The notes under the pieces: model-generated
The model's database searches: none
The model's input: only the letters and a program-made list of their open reading frames with translations
What the model was told of the DNA's origin: nothing
Translations under genes and position numbers: made by a program
Assembly (NCBI RefSeq): GCF_010448835.1
Contig: NZ_CP048409.1
Coordinates: 1,116,001-1,180,000 of the forward strand
Length of the DNA stretch: 64,000 nt
Direction: 5' to 3'
Source: Draconibacterium halophilum
GTDB taxonomy: Bacteria > Bacteroidota > Bacteroidia > Bacteroidales > Prolixibacteraceae
Shown here: positions 1 to 9,374 of the stretch, one piece after another
Layout: each line of letters begins with the position of its first letter
Numbering within the stretch: position 1 is the stretch's first letter

Positions 1-3000
1 GATCTAAACGAAGAAGGTATTGTAATATTAGTACCAGAAGATATAATCCAGGAAAGTTCAAGTCCTTGTTTAACACTTGTTGAGCCAGGAGTAGGACCAC
101 ATTCTCGTTGGGCGGCTGAATTTGACAAAAACGACTGCTGCAGTAATCTTGTTGAGGTAACTGCAACAGTTGAGCCTCGCCCGGATTTAACCCCGGATGT
201 ATTAACTGTATGTGAAAACGAGCCTGGCGGAGATCTGGATGGCACTTTTGACCTGACCACCGCTGTGATAGGTATCGATGAATCGATGGATGTTGTATTT
301 AGTGTTAATGGAGTTCCAATTCCAGAAACAGTGGATTTGACGACATATGCTGCCCTTAACGGAACAGAAGTAGATGTGGATGCCGACTATTCTGACAATA
401 CCCTGGACTGTTCGGAATCTACCACAATTACATTGGTAGTGGAACCACGTCCTGAATTAGAACCGGATAAATTAACCGTATGTGAGAACGAGCCTGGTGG
501 TGATCTGGATGGTATATTTAATCTGACTTCAGCGGTAATTGGTATTGATGGATCGATGGATGTTGTATATAGTGTAAATGGAACTCCAATTCCAGAAACT
601 GTTGATCTGACTTCGTATGATGCACTTGATGGTACAGTAGTGAATGTTGAAGCTGATTATACAGCCAATACGCTGGATTGTTCGGAATCTACTACAATTA
701 CATTGGTAGTAGAGCCACGCCCCGATCTGAGCCCTGATGAATTGACCGTATGTGAAAATATTACCGGCGGCGAACTGGATGGTACGTTTAACCTTACTTC
801 AGTGTCAATAGGTATTGATGAAACGATGGATGTTGTATATAGTGTAAATGGAACTCCAATTCCAGAAACAGTGGATTTGACGACATATGCTGCCCTTAAC
901 GGAACAGAAGTAGATGTGGATGCCGACTATGCTGACAATACTGAGGATTGCACAGAGTCTACAACTATTACGCTGCACGTAAATCCAAATCCTGGCTTAA
1001 CTGAACAGACTGCCTGGTGGTGTGAAGATGGAATACCGGAAGACTTTAATCCAAATAATTACAATGCTGACATTTTGGATGAAGGACAGGATATAAATGA
1101 TTTTACATTCGATTGGGACAGATTAACCGATCCTGATTTGCCGGATGATAATTCTACACCTAAAGAGACTGAATACAATGTTACTGTAACAGACATGTCT
1201 CAGCCAACACATTGTCAAAGCCTGTCTAAGTTGACCGTAACACTATACCCGCTTCCGGAGTGTTATGTAAAAGTTAATAAAATTCCTACCAAATGGTGGA
1301 CATCAGATGGAGAAGTAGAAGTTGTTGCAGAGGGCGGTACCGGTGATTATACATATAAATGGTATAACCATACTGAAGATCCAACTCATACGACTGTTAT
1401 TGGTACAGATGCAGTACTTTCAGATATAGCTGGAGTACTTGAAAGCGATTTATTGGCAGATCCTCCTCAACAACGACCAGATGGTGTACTTTATTGGGTA
1501 GAAATTTGGGATGGACAAAATTGTTTCACAGAATGCTATGAGTATCTTATTCCTCCTGCAGCAGCCCTCAATTGCGATGTAACTACTGAACCTCCTATAT
1601 GTGTTGATGGAATTGGATTAGCAACAGTTTCTGTTGACCCATCAAATACTGATGGACCTTATACCTACATGTGGTTTATTGGGGACGGTACGGGAAATCC
1701 GGTTGGTGAACCGATTAACACAACAACTGATACCATAATGAGACATCCCGGAGAATATATATGTGTGGTAACTGATGCCGCACGTTATACAGGAAGACCA
1801 TGTTCCAATGAAATTCTGAATGCAGAGTTTGTTGATATTGAGCTACCTTGTCCGGATGTAAGTCCTTTGGAGGCATCTTGCCAGACTCAGGATACTATCG
1901 ATGGTAAATTCGGAACCTGGTTAGATGGTTTTAGATTTAATAGCCTCGATGATTTAAAAGGAATTCCGCCTCTTACAGTGTTGTATTATGTTGACGATGT
2001 TAAAGTTGATAATTTAGACAATGTTCCTATTCCGGATCACTGTGGTGGCACAGTAAAAGTAGAGGTTGATGTTACAGATTTTTGTGGAACGCATAAAAAT
2101 TGTACTCATACATTTACTGTAGAAAATACTCCTAAAATTGAAGTAGATTGCCCAGAGCCGGTGACATTAGGAGAGTGTGCTTCAGAAGCCACTATTAGAG
2201 CCCAATATGATGACTGGGTAGCAGGATTTGTAATCCTCGAAGCAGGCTGTTCCGGCGCAACTGTAGAAGGCATACCTCCACTGCCTGCAGATTTATGCGG
2301 TGAAATTAATTTGTACTTCGAATTGGATGTGTCTGACGATTGCAGCGATGATTACTGCAGTAGTACATTCTATAAACCAGCAGCAACACCAGTGGATGCT
2401 TATTGTGAAGCTGGCCCTGTATTAGCCGATTGTCTGTCTGATGGAGATATAGAAGCTGCATTCCAAACCTGGAAAGGTAAGTTTGGATATAAGGATGGTT
2501 GTGAACCTGTAACTACCAATCAGGAAGCACTTGATGCACTTGACTGGAGAGACTTTGGAAATTCAGTAGACGGTTATAACGTTTTATTTAGATACAAGGT
2601 TTCAGATGCTTGTTCAAATGATTTTGCAGAATGTTCATTCACTGTTCCTCCTTGTGATGTATGCGAAACCGCTTACGGTTTCTATGCCGCAAATAACGAG
2701 TGCTTCTTAAATACATTTACGGGTTCTGAAAATTGGGGTTGGACAAATAACTTTACTAGTACCGGTGAGTTCTCAATCCCAGTTTATGCAGGTACTCCGG
2801 TATGTGATCCAACAGGTCCAGAATGGAATGGCTATGAAGTGGGAACAGCAACAGTAAATATAACATCCACCGATGTTACCGTAACATTTGCACTTTATAC
2901 TGCATTTGAACTTGCAGGTTATCATATAGATGATACTCACGTATATGCAGGTTTACTTCCTTATCCTCAGAAAAATGGTGAGAATACTATTTCTCCGGGA

Positions 3001-3414
3001 CAATATGGTAATAAAGCTGGTGATGGAATAGAAGTTACATTCCCTACAACTGGTGGTGTATGGGTTATTGCACATGCTGTTGTTTGTGGCCCACCACTAC
3101 CTGGTCCAGAAGCACTTCAATCAGCTCAAATACCAATTCCGGTTACTTTCGATGAAAGTACTCTGAAAGTTTACCCGAATCCATTTAGCGAAAAAGTTAC
3201 TTTCGAATTTGTATCTGGAGTTGATGCATATGGAGTTCTTGAAATCTACAATATCACCGGTCAGAAAGTGGCAAGAATACTTGATCGTCCGGTTGAGGCT
3301 GGAGTAATGAATCGGATAGAATACGAACCGGAACACGATGTTACCGGAATATATCTCTATCGTTTAGATCTGGATGGAAAACTCCAGATTGGAAGAATTA
3401 TTTACAAAGAATAA
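1..3414 (+). CDS. T9SS-exported repeat adhesin, 5' end outside the window
   Basis: The reading frame is open from base 1, so this is the last 1137 residues of a larger surface protein. Three tandem 90-residue units (from about bases 184, 454 and 724) each start with an LTVCEN motif and end in a TTITLxV strand followed by a PRP or PNP linker. They are followed by two SprB/PKD-like modules (about 1260-1850) and three Cys-rich modules of about 90 residues (about 1852-2655). The last 83 residues (from 3163, LKVYPNPF) match a type A T9SS C-terminal sorting domain ending in IYKE, so the protein should cross the outer membrane by the type IX system and be attached or released there. Adhesion is inferred from architecture only. 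A strong terminator follows. Confidence 0.85.
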   Translation, partial: DLNEEGIVILVPEDIIQESSSPCLTLVEPGVGPHSRWAAEFDKNDCCSNLVEVTATVEPRPDLTPDVLTVCENEPGGDLDGTFDLTTAVIGIDESMDVVFSVNGVPIPETVDLTTYAALNGTEVDVDADYSDNTLDCSESTTITLVVEPRPELEPDKLTVCENEPGGDLDGIFNLTSAVIGIDGSMDVVYSVNGTPIPETVDLTSYDALDGTVVNVEADYTANTLDCSESTTITLVVEPRPDLSPDELTVCENITGGELDGTFNLTSVSIGIDETMDVVYSVNGTPIPETVDLTTYAALNGTEVDVDADYADNTEDCTESTTITLHVNPNPGLTEQTAWWCEDGIPEDFNPNNYNADILDEGQDINDFTFDWDRLTDPDLPDDNSTPKETEYNVTVTDMSQPTHCQSLSKLTVTLYPLPECYVKVNKIPTKWWTSDGEVEVVAEGGTGDYTYKWYNHTEDPTHTTVIGTDAVLSDIAGVLESDLLADPPQQRPDGVLYWVEIWDGQNCFTECYEYLIPPAAALNCDVTTEPPICVDGIGLATVSVDPSNTDGPYTYMWFIGDGTGNPVGEPINTTTDTIMRHPGEYICVVTDAARYTGRPCSNEILNAEFVDIELPCPDVSPLEASCQTQDTIDGKFGTWLDGFRFNSLDDLKGIPPLTVLYYVDDVKVDNLDNVPIPDHCGGTVKVEVDVTDFCGTHKNCTHTFTVENTPKIEVDCPEPVTLGECASEATIRAQYDDWVAGFVILEAGCSGATVEGIPPLPADLCGEINLYFELDVSDDCSDDYCSSTFYKPAATPVDAYCEAGPVLADCLSDGDIEAAFQTWKGKFGYKDGCEPVTTNQEALDALDWRDFGNSVDGYNVLFRYKVSDACSNDFAECSFTVPPCDVCETAYGFYAANNECFLNTFTGSENWGWTNNFTSTGEFSIPVYAGTPVCDPTGPEWNGYEVGTATVNITSTDVTVTFALYTAFELAGYHIDDTHVYAGLLPYPQKNGENTISPGQYGNKAGDGIEVTFPTTGGVWVIAHAVVCGPPLPGPEALQSAQIPIPVTFDESTLKVYPNPFSEKVTFEFVSGVDAYGVLEIYNITGQKVARILDRPVEAGVMNRIEYEPEHDVTGIYLYRLDLDGKLQIGRIIYKE
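184..993 (+). repeat. Three tandem 270-bp coding repeats
   Basis: The period is exactly 270 bp (90 codons), with copies at 184, 454 and 724. Copies 1 and 3 are almost identical over about 100 bp (301-400 against 841-940), while the middle copy differs more there. That pattern points to recent unequal exchange or gene conversion between units. Confidence 0.85.
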
Positions 3415-3497
3415 TTTGACCCTTATTTTTTATCATGTATAAAGCCAAAGTCGCCCAGACTTTGGGCTGAGGATTCGTCCTTAGTGGGATTCTTAAA

Positions 3498-3530
3498 AGA
3501 GGCTGACTTCGTATGGTCAGCCTCTTTCTG
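3498..3530 (+). terminator. Intrinsic terminator after the adhesin gene
   Basis: A 10-bp stem (AGAGGCTGAC with GTCAGCCTCT) around an 8-nt loop is followed by TTCT. It lies about 85 bp after the adhesin stop. Confidence 0.85.
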
Positions 3531-3702
3531 TTATAAGCTACTGGAACAATAATGTAATATTACAACCTGCTATTTATCTACGCAATAGCATTTGATCTGT
3601 AATGAATTGTCGGCTGGAAAGACATATTTTGAAATAACCCAACTTATAACGAACTTCGCAATGCGTTGGTTGATTTCTCATCAGTTAATTACGAAACTTA
3701 CC

Positions 3703-6700
3703 ATGAAACGATTGTGCTGTTTTTTGATCTTTAACTTTGCGCTTCTTTCAGCTTTTTCCCAACAATACAATTTCAGTACTTATTCCATCAACGAAGGGCT
3801 GTCGCAAAGTGTTGTAAACTGTTTATTTCAGGATTCGAAAGGCTTTATCTGGATTGGCACACAAAATGGGCTAAATCGTTTTGATGGTGAAAATTTTAAG
3901 GTGTTTCGTTTTCAACCCGATGATTCAACGTCCATTTCAAATAACTGGATTTATGCCATTTCGGAAGACCGTGCGGGCGACCTTTGGATTGGAACCAAAG
4001 GAGGGCTTAACAAATACCTGATAACTGAAGATCGGTTTGTACGCGTGCGATACCAAACAAACTATTCGCCTGATGTTACAACTCACAGTTACGATAACCT
4101 GCTTTTAAACGACGGTCGAATAGTAATAAATACACCACCGTTAGTTTCTGTCTTCAATTTCGATACAAATACATTTTCGCATTTTCGCAGCGAGGCTCCA
4201 TTCAATCCGGCTGTCCAAGATGTTAAGCAGCCCGTTTTGGAAGATCGGTCAGGTATAATATGGACAGGTTGTACAACCGGAATTAATGCATTCTCGTTCA
4301 GGAACGAAGATTTCATGTGTTACCCTTTTCTTTCTGTTGCTGGCGATTCATTAAAATCGGTCAACGTAACGGCATTGTTTCAGGATAAAGAACACCGCAT
4401 CTGGGCTGGTACCAGAATTGGATTGTATTGTTTAAATCCGAAGCAAAAAAGTTTTGAGGAACAGGAATTCAAACTGAAAGATGGAGGTGTTTTTTCTTTT
4501 ACTACCTGCATAAGAAGCATTGTTGAACCCCAATCGGGAGAATTGATAGTTGGAACGGAAGGGAATGGAATTTTTGTACTTTCCGAAGATTCGGCTGGCA
4601 GGTATGTAATTCAGAATTTTACCTCGGAGAACAGCCAGCTGGCGCATAATATAGTACAGAGTTTGTTAATCGACCGGTCGGAAAACCTGTGGGTGGGCAC
4701 CTTGTCGGGGATGAGTAAAACCGACCTTAAACGAGACAAGTTTCAGCTTTATCGAAGTGGTAATTCACCATCGTCGGTAGATTTGTTGGGGAATGTTATT
4801 GCCGGAATATTAAAAAATGACGATGGTAAACTGTGGATTGGGAACTGGGGGCAAGGACTAAATATTGTGGATCCGGAAACCAATGAAGTGGAACATTTTT
4901 CTTCGCAACAAACGGGTAAAAATTATCTGCCTAACGATTTTGTTCATGTTATTTTTAAAGATGCTGACCGGAATATCTGGTTAGGTACGCGGGACGGCAT
5001 TTTTATCTGGAATGCGGTAAATAATAGTTTCAACGATTGGCGGCAATTCTTTGACCGGCCTAACTGGCCAGCGTTTGAAAATACGCGGATCTATCATATT
5101 ATTCAGGATCGGCACCAATTAATTTGGATCGGCACATCAAACGGACTTTTTAGGGTAAATGGTAGAACAGGCCATGTTGAGCGGTTTAATCAACAGTTGG
5201 AAGGAAGCCGGCAAGTTAGTTCTAACCTCATTTATAGTTTGCTTGAAGATTCGGATGGATTGATTTGGATTGCCACAATAGGTGGGCTGGATGTGTATAA
5301 TACAACAACGAACGAGCTAAAAGAATACAAAAAAACGGATAGTGGACTGAGCAGCGATTTTGTTATTTCGTTGTGTGAGGACAGCCTTCGGCGTATTTGG
5401 ATCGGTACCAATGCAGCCATAAATATCTTTGATAAAAACACGCAGGAGTTCAGCTATTTTAGCGAAAAAGACGGATTACCCAGTAATTATATTTATGAAA
5501 TTATTAAAGATAAAAACAATGATCTGTGGCTTGCCACTGGAAATGGATTATGCCGTTTTTTAGTAAAAGAAAATGAATTGCAAACTTATACTTCCGACGA
5601 TGGCTTGCAGAGTTCCGAATTTAATTTGCGCGCTGCTTATTGTGCCAGTGACGGCGAATTATTATTTGGCGGGATGAATGGTTTTAACACCTTTTATCCC
5701 GACTCATTGAAAGGAAATCCGCATATACCCAATATTGTGTTTACCGCTTTTAACTCAATAAGTGGGGCACAACAAAAGGAGGTAAATATTGCAGGTACAT
5801 CAAAGGTTGTATTGCGCCACAACGTGCAGTCGTTTACCATTGAGTTTGCTGCACTTGAGTTTACTAATCCGCAAAAAAACAATTACGCTTATAAAATGCA
5901 AGGTGTTTCCAACGAGTGGATCGAAGTTGGTAACCGGAAATTTGTGCCCTTTTTTGCGCTACCTTCCGGCGATTATACGTTTTTTGTAAAAGGATCGAAT
6001 AACGATGGTCGTTGGAATAATGATGGAATACAGTTGCAAATTGTAGTTCTTCCTCCGTGGTGGCGAAGTATTTACGCTTACCTGGCTTACTTTGTTATTA
6101 TTGTGTTTGCTGTTTGGGGATTTATAAAACTACGCGAACACCGGCTGCGACTGGAAAATATTCGCCTGGAGAAAAAAGTGTTGGAGCGTACCATTCAGAT
6201 TGATAAACAGAACCGTATAATTACCGCTAAAAATGATGAGTTAAATGAGCTAAACCGGACAAAGGATAAATTCTTCTCCATCATCGGGCACGATTTGCGC
6301 AATCATTTTAACATTATAGTAGGCTTCTCAGAAAACTTGCTTTTGGATTTTAAATCAATGGATCAACTTCGCTTACAGCACCACATTTCAAATATTTACA
6401 AATCATCGGTACTGGCCGACGACCTTTTGGGGAATCTGCTTACCTGGGCACGTTTGCAGCGTAATGCCATTGTTTTTCAGCCTGAAATGATAAAAATTCC
6501 GGAGAAAATAAGAGCATTGCTGCGTTTCCACGAAGAGGCGGCATTAAAGAAAAATATCCTGATTGAGGTGTTTGCCAGAGAAGAGATTGAAGCCTGGGTA
6601 GATGTAAATATGTTCTCAGCAATCATCCGAAATTTACTCGCCAATGCCATTAAATTTACACACAAAGATGGGGAGATAACAGTACATATAACACGCGAAA

Positions 6701-6948
6701 ATGGTTGGTGTGTAATAAAAGTTAAAGACTATGGAATCGGGATTTCAAAAGAAAATCTTGACAAAATATTCACGATCGAAAATAATGTCAGCAGTCGTGG
6801 TACCGGAGGCGAAAAAGGTACCGGGCTGGGATTGGTAATTTGTAAAGAATTTATTGAGAGACACGGAGGTCAGATAAGCGTTAGCAGTGAAGTTGGGAAA
6901 GGCAGTGAATTTATTTTTACTTTGCCTCTAAATGGAACAACTAAATAA
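3703..6948 (+). CDS. Propeller-type sensor histidine kinase
   Basis: This is a membrane sensor kinase of 1081 residues. I start at ATG 3703, which gives a clean signal peptide (MKRLCCFLIF, ending FSQ); the longer frame from a TTG at 3592 adds no recognisable sequence. Residues about 25-700 carry repeated two-component-regulator propeller motifs (IWIGT/LWIGT) that form periplasmic beta-propellers. A Y_Y_Y domain follows (about 720-783), then one membrane helix (about 789-810), a HisKA domain with the H-box GHDLRN (His about 863), and an HATPase domain with N box and GTGLGL (about 1040). Unlike hybrid two-component proteins of Bacteroidota, it has no receiver or AraC domain, so it needs a separate response regulator, which is not seen nearby. 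The stop overlaps the next gene by 17 bp. Confidence 0.88.
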   Translation: MKRLCCFLIFNFALLSAFSQQYNFSTYSINEGLSQSVVNCLFQDSKGFIWIGTQNGLNRFDGENFKVFRFQPDDSTSISNNWIYAISEDRAGDLWIGTKGGLNKYLITEDRFVRVRYQTNYSPDVTTHSYDNLLLNDGRIVINTPPLVSVFNFDTNTFSHFRSEAPFNPAVQDVKQPVLEDRSGIIWTGCTTGINAFSFRNEDFMCYPFLSVAGDSLKSVNVTALFQDKEHRIWAGTRIGLYCLNPKQKSFEEQEFKLKDGGVFSFTTCIRSIVEPQSGELIVGTEGNGIFVLSEDSAGRYVIQNFTSENSQLAHNIVQSLLIDRSENLWVGTLSGMSKTDLKRDKFQLYRSGNSPSSVDLLGNVIAGILKNDDGKLWIGNWGQGLNIVDPETNEVEHFSSQQTGKNYLPNDFVHVIFKDADRNIWLGTRDGIFIWNAVNNSFNDWRQFFDRPNWPAFENTRIYHIIQDRHQLIWIGTSNGLFRVNGRTGHVERFNQQLEGSRQVSSNLIYSLLEDSDGLIWIATIGGLDVYNTTTNELKEYKKTDSGLSSDFVISLCEDSLRRIWIGTNAAINIFDKNTQEFSYFSEKDGLPSNYIYEIIKDKNNDLWLATGNGLCRFLVKENELQTYTSDDGLQSSEFNLRAAYCASDGELLFGGMNGFNTFYPDSLKGNPHIPNIVFTAFNSISGAQQKEVNIAGTSKVVLRHNVQSFTIEFAALEFTNPQKNNYAYKMQGVSNEWIEVGNRKFVPFFALPSGDYTFFVKGSNNDGRWNNDGIQLQIVVLPPWWRSIYAYLAYFVIIVFAVWGFIKLREHRLRLENIRLEKKVLERTIQIDKQNRIITAKNDELNELNRTKDKFFSIIGHDLRNHFNIIVGFSENLLLDFKSMDQLRLQHHISNIYKSSVLADDLLGNLLTWARLQRNAIVFQPEMIKIPEKIRALLRFHEEAALKKNILIEVFAREEIEAWVDVNMFSAIIRNLLANAIKFTHKDGEITVHITRENGWCVIKVKDYGIGISKENLDKIFTIENNVSSRGTGGEKGTGLGLVICKEFIERHGGQISVSSEVGKGSEFIFTLPLNGTTK

Positions 6949-7654
6949 AATAATAATCTTTTTTTTGGTGTTATTTCTGCTATTTTCCTGTAAATCGACG
7001 GTAGAAAAGCAGCAGGAAACGGGGCAGGAAATACTGGATAGAATTGCTACAACGAATTTGTCGGGCATAAAACAGGTGCTGTTAGTTTATAACATCAGGG
7101 CAAACGATCATCAGGCATTTCTGTTAGCTTACGAAAAAACAGAGCAAGGCTGGCAAGCTGTTTTTGATGTTATTCCGGCAGGAATTGGCGAAAATGGTTT
7201 TGCGCCAATTAACCAGAAAATTGAAGGCGACAGCAAATCACCAACTGGCATTTTTGCACTTGGGAAATTATTTACTTACCTCGATAGTGTCGATACAAAA
7301 ATGCCTTTTCAGAAAACTACGATTGAGGACAAATGGATTGACGACCCGGAGTCGGAAAACTACAATCGTTATGTGCAGGGCGAAACCGATGCCCAATCCT
7401 ACGAAAATCTGCTGCTAAAAAGCGATGCCTACAAATATTGTATGGTAATTGAATACAACACAAATCCGGTTGTAAAAGGAAAAGGAAGTGCCATTTTTTT
7501 TCATCTGAATAAAACCGGCAACGAGTCAACAGCAGGGTGTGTGGCCGTAAGCGAAGAGAATATGCAAAGGGTGCTAAAATGGCTCGATCCCAAAAGCAAT
7601 CCACACATTATTATGGGAAATAAGGATGAATTGCTTTCAGGAATAAGCCGTTAA
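6932..7654 (+). CDS. L,D-transpeptidase (YkuD) family lipoprotein
   Basis: The protein has 240 residues with a lipoprotein signal (lipobox LFSC, Cys 20), so it is probably anchored in the periplasm. The C-terminal half has the YkuD signature, with His at about 191 (FFHLN) and STAGC with the catalytic Cys at about 203. The SPTGIF motif before it is also typical. Such enzymes make 3-3 peptidoglycan cross-links or attach proteins to the wall; which one cannot be told here. The start lies inside the end of the kinase gene, so the two are translationally coupled, suggesting the kinase and this enzyme share a cell-envelope task (inference). Confidence 0.82.
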   Translation: MEQLNKIIIFFLVLFLLFSCKSTVEKQQETGQEILDRIATTNLSGIKQVLLVYNIRANDHQAFLLAYEKTEQGWQAVFDVIPAGIGENGFAPINQKIEGDSKSPTGIFALGKLFTYLDSVDTKMPFQKTTIEDKWIDDPESENYNRYVQGETDAQSYENLLLKSDAYKYCMVIEYNTNPVVKGKGSAIFFHLNKTGNESTAGCVAVSEENMQRVLKWLDPKSNPHIIMGNKDELLSGISR

Positions 7655-7665
7655 TTCATTTTACG

Positions 7666-8328
7666 TTAAAAGATATTGTATAATCCTTCGCCGTCTTTTT
7701 CAAACTGCGCAATGCTAATGTCGGTCATTGGGTGCTTTATCAGTTGAAAAAGCAGTTCGGGACTAATGGTCGCCGACTGTGCTCCGGCCATGCTAACGCG
7801 GTGAATTTGGTCGACTGTTTTGAAACTGGCTGCCAGTACTTTTGTATCCAGATTAAATTCTTTTGTGTTTTTTACAATGTCACCAACTACCTCAATTCCA
7901 TGCGACGAAATGTTGTCTAAACGGCTAACGTACGGTGCCACAAAATCGGCTCCGGCACGTGAGGCCACCAATGCCTGTTGTTGCGTAAAAATGGCTGTTG
8001 CGGTAACATTTATTCCCGCATCCTTTAGCATACGCATGGCTTTGTAACCTTCGATGGATACCGGAATTTTGGCGTAAAAATTATCGCCCAGGTTAAAGTA
8101 ATTTTTGTAGGTTTTGGCCTCATTTACCATATCCTCGGCTTTGTCACTCATCACCTGAACGTGAATGCTGCCTTTGCCAACTATTTCAATAATATTCTGA
8201 ACGGCTTCTGAGAGTTTTAATCCCGATTGTTTTAAAATAGTAGGATTTGTTGTTACGCCGGTTAATGGGAAAAACTCGTACAGATGTTTTAATGCCTGAA
8301 TGTCTGCGGTGTCTGCCAGATAAATCAT
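7666..8328 (-). CDS. fsa: Fructose-6-phosphate aldolase/transaldolase-like protein
   Basis: This 220-residue class I aldolase is of the short TalC/FSA family. The N-terminus LADTADI and GVTTNPT are diagnostic. The Schiff-base Lys is at about 87 (AKIPVS), Gln 58 sits in VQVM and Tyr 133 in APYVSR. Gln and Tyr at these places are typical of FSA-type aldolases, whereas transaldolases have Glu and Phe, so F6P or dihydroxyacetone aldol cleavage is at least as likely as transaldolase activity. Many genomes annotate this family as transaldolase. It is cytosolic, monocistronic and convergent with the transpeptidase gene, with its own -7 box at 8390-8397. Confidence 0.88.
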   Translation of the reverse strand: MIYLADTADIQALKHLYEFFPLTGVTTNPTILKQSGLKLSEAVQNIIEIVGKGSIHVQVMSDKAEDMVNEAKTYKNYFNLGDNFYAKIPVSIEGYKAMRMLKDAGINVTATAIFTQQQALVASRAGADFVAPYVSRLDNISSHGIEVVGDIVKNTKEFNLDTKVLAASFKTVDQIHRVSMAGAQSATISPELLFQLIKHPMTDISIAQFEKDGEGLYNIF

Positions 8329-8389
8329 CTTTTTTATTTTTTGTTGTTGTATAAAAGTTAAGTGATCAGCTCTGGTTAAGTCGGTACTG

Positions 8390-8397
8390 CAAAGATA
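8390..8397 (-). promoter_or_regulatory. -7 promoter box for the aldolase gene
   Basis: The minus strand reads TATCTTTG, a full match to the Bacteroidota -7 consensus TAnnTTTG, about 60 bp before the start codon. No clear -33 TTTG was found at the usual distance. Confidence 0.5.
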
Positions 8398-8526
8398 ATC
8401 ATGAATTTTCGGAGACGGATGATTTCGAGCTATTCTCTTTATTTATTAACATGAAATTATTTCGCACAGAATATTCTTCTTTGTTTCTCGTTTTCGATTT
8501 CAGAATCTTTTAACTTTTTTTGTAGC

Positions 8527-9315
8527 ATGTTTAGGAGAAGAGGGGTAATTTTTTGTTTGCTGTTTTTGGCAGTTTTTTTGGCCTTCGGGCAACATAGAGT
8601 GGTTGATAATTTGGTTGTGCCGGATGTGGTAAAACCATTAGATGTAGAGGGCTTCAGAACAACTCTGGATAGTTTTCCCGAGTCGGCAAAACAAGGCTAT
8701 CTGGAGCAGTTTATCCTTCCCGGTAGCGATGGTTATATTATCAGTCGTTTCGGACCGCGCTCCGGTCGTATGCACTACGGCACCGATATTAAAATGTATA
8801 AAGGCGATACGGTAATGGCCACACAAAGTGGAGTGATAGCCCGTGCAAACTGGGGCTATGGATTTGGCCGGTTGGTGGTTGTGCAGCATCGAAATAATAT
8901 TCAAACGTATTACGCTCACCTCACCAAATTCCTGAAGAATAAAGGCGATAAGGTGGAAAAGGGAGAACCGATAGGTTTAGCCGGAAGTACAGGGCGTGCC
9001 CGTGGTCCACATTTGCATTTTGAGATGCGTGAAAACGGACAGCCTTTTGATCCCGAGCTGGTGTTTGATTTTAAAGAAGAAAAAATACGCGACGATGCTT
9101 TTGATATGGAGAGTTTAATGGCTTTGCATAAGAAGCTAAAACCAAAAGGCTACTCCACAAATGTTGCTATTCCGGAATATTACAAAGTGCGCTCGGGCGA
9201 TTCGCTTTGGGTGATCTCCAGAAAGTTTAAAACCTCGATAAATGAGTTGTGCCGCCTGAACAATATTTCGGAAAACTTCGTATTGCAAATTGGGCAAGCG
9301 CTGCGTATGTATTAA
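8527..9315 (+). CDS. Secreted M23 metallopeptidase with C-terminal LysM
   Basis: A 262-residue envelope protein. The signal peptide covers about residues 1-21. The LytM/M23 domain (about 65-180) has zinc ligands His 83 and Asp 87 (MHYGTD), His 131 (YAHL) and His 164 in the PHLHFE motif, all present, so it should be an active endopeptidase cutting peptide cross-links of the cell wall. A single LysM domain fills residues about 218-262 (YYKVRSGDSLW) and would bind peptidoglycan glycan chains. The LysM at the C-terminus is the reverse of the order seen in many NlpD proteins. It is a likely partner in cell separation or wall turnover, but no division gene is adjacent. Confidence 0.9.
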   Translation: MFRRRGVIFCLLFLAVFLAFGQHRVVDNLVVPDVVKPLDVEGFRTTLDSFPESAKQGYLEQFILPGSDGYIISRFGPRSGRMHYGTDIKMYKGDTVMATQSGVIARANWGYGFGRLVVVQHRNNIQTYYAHLTKFLKNKGDKVEKGEPIGLAGSTGRARGPHLHFEMRENGQPFDPELVFDFKEEKIRDDAFDMESLMALHKKLKPKGYSTNVAIPEYYKVRSGDSLWVISRKFKTSINELCRLNNISENFVLQIGQALRMY

Positions 9316-9374
9316 CAGAAGACAACTTATTCTTCCTGATTTTGGAATCTCGCCAATAAAACGAAAAAACAATA

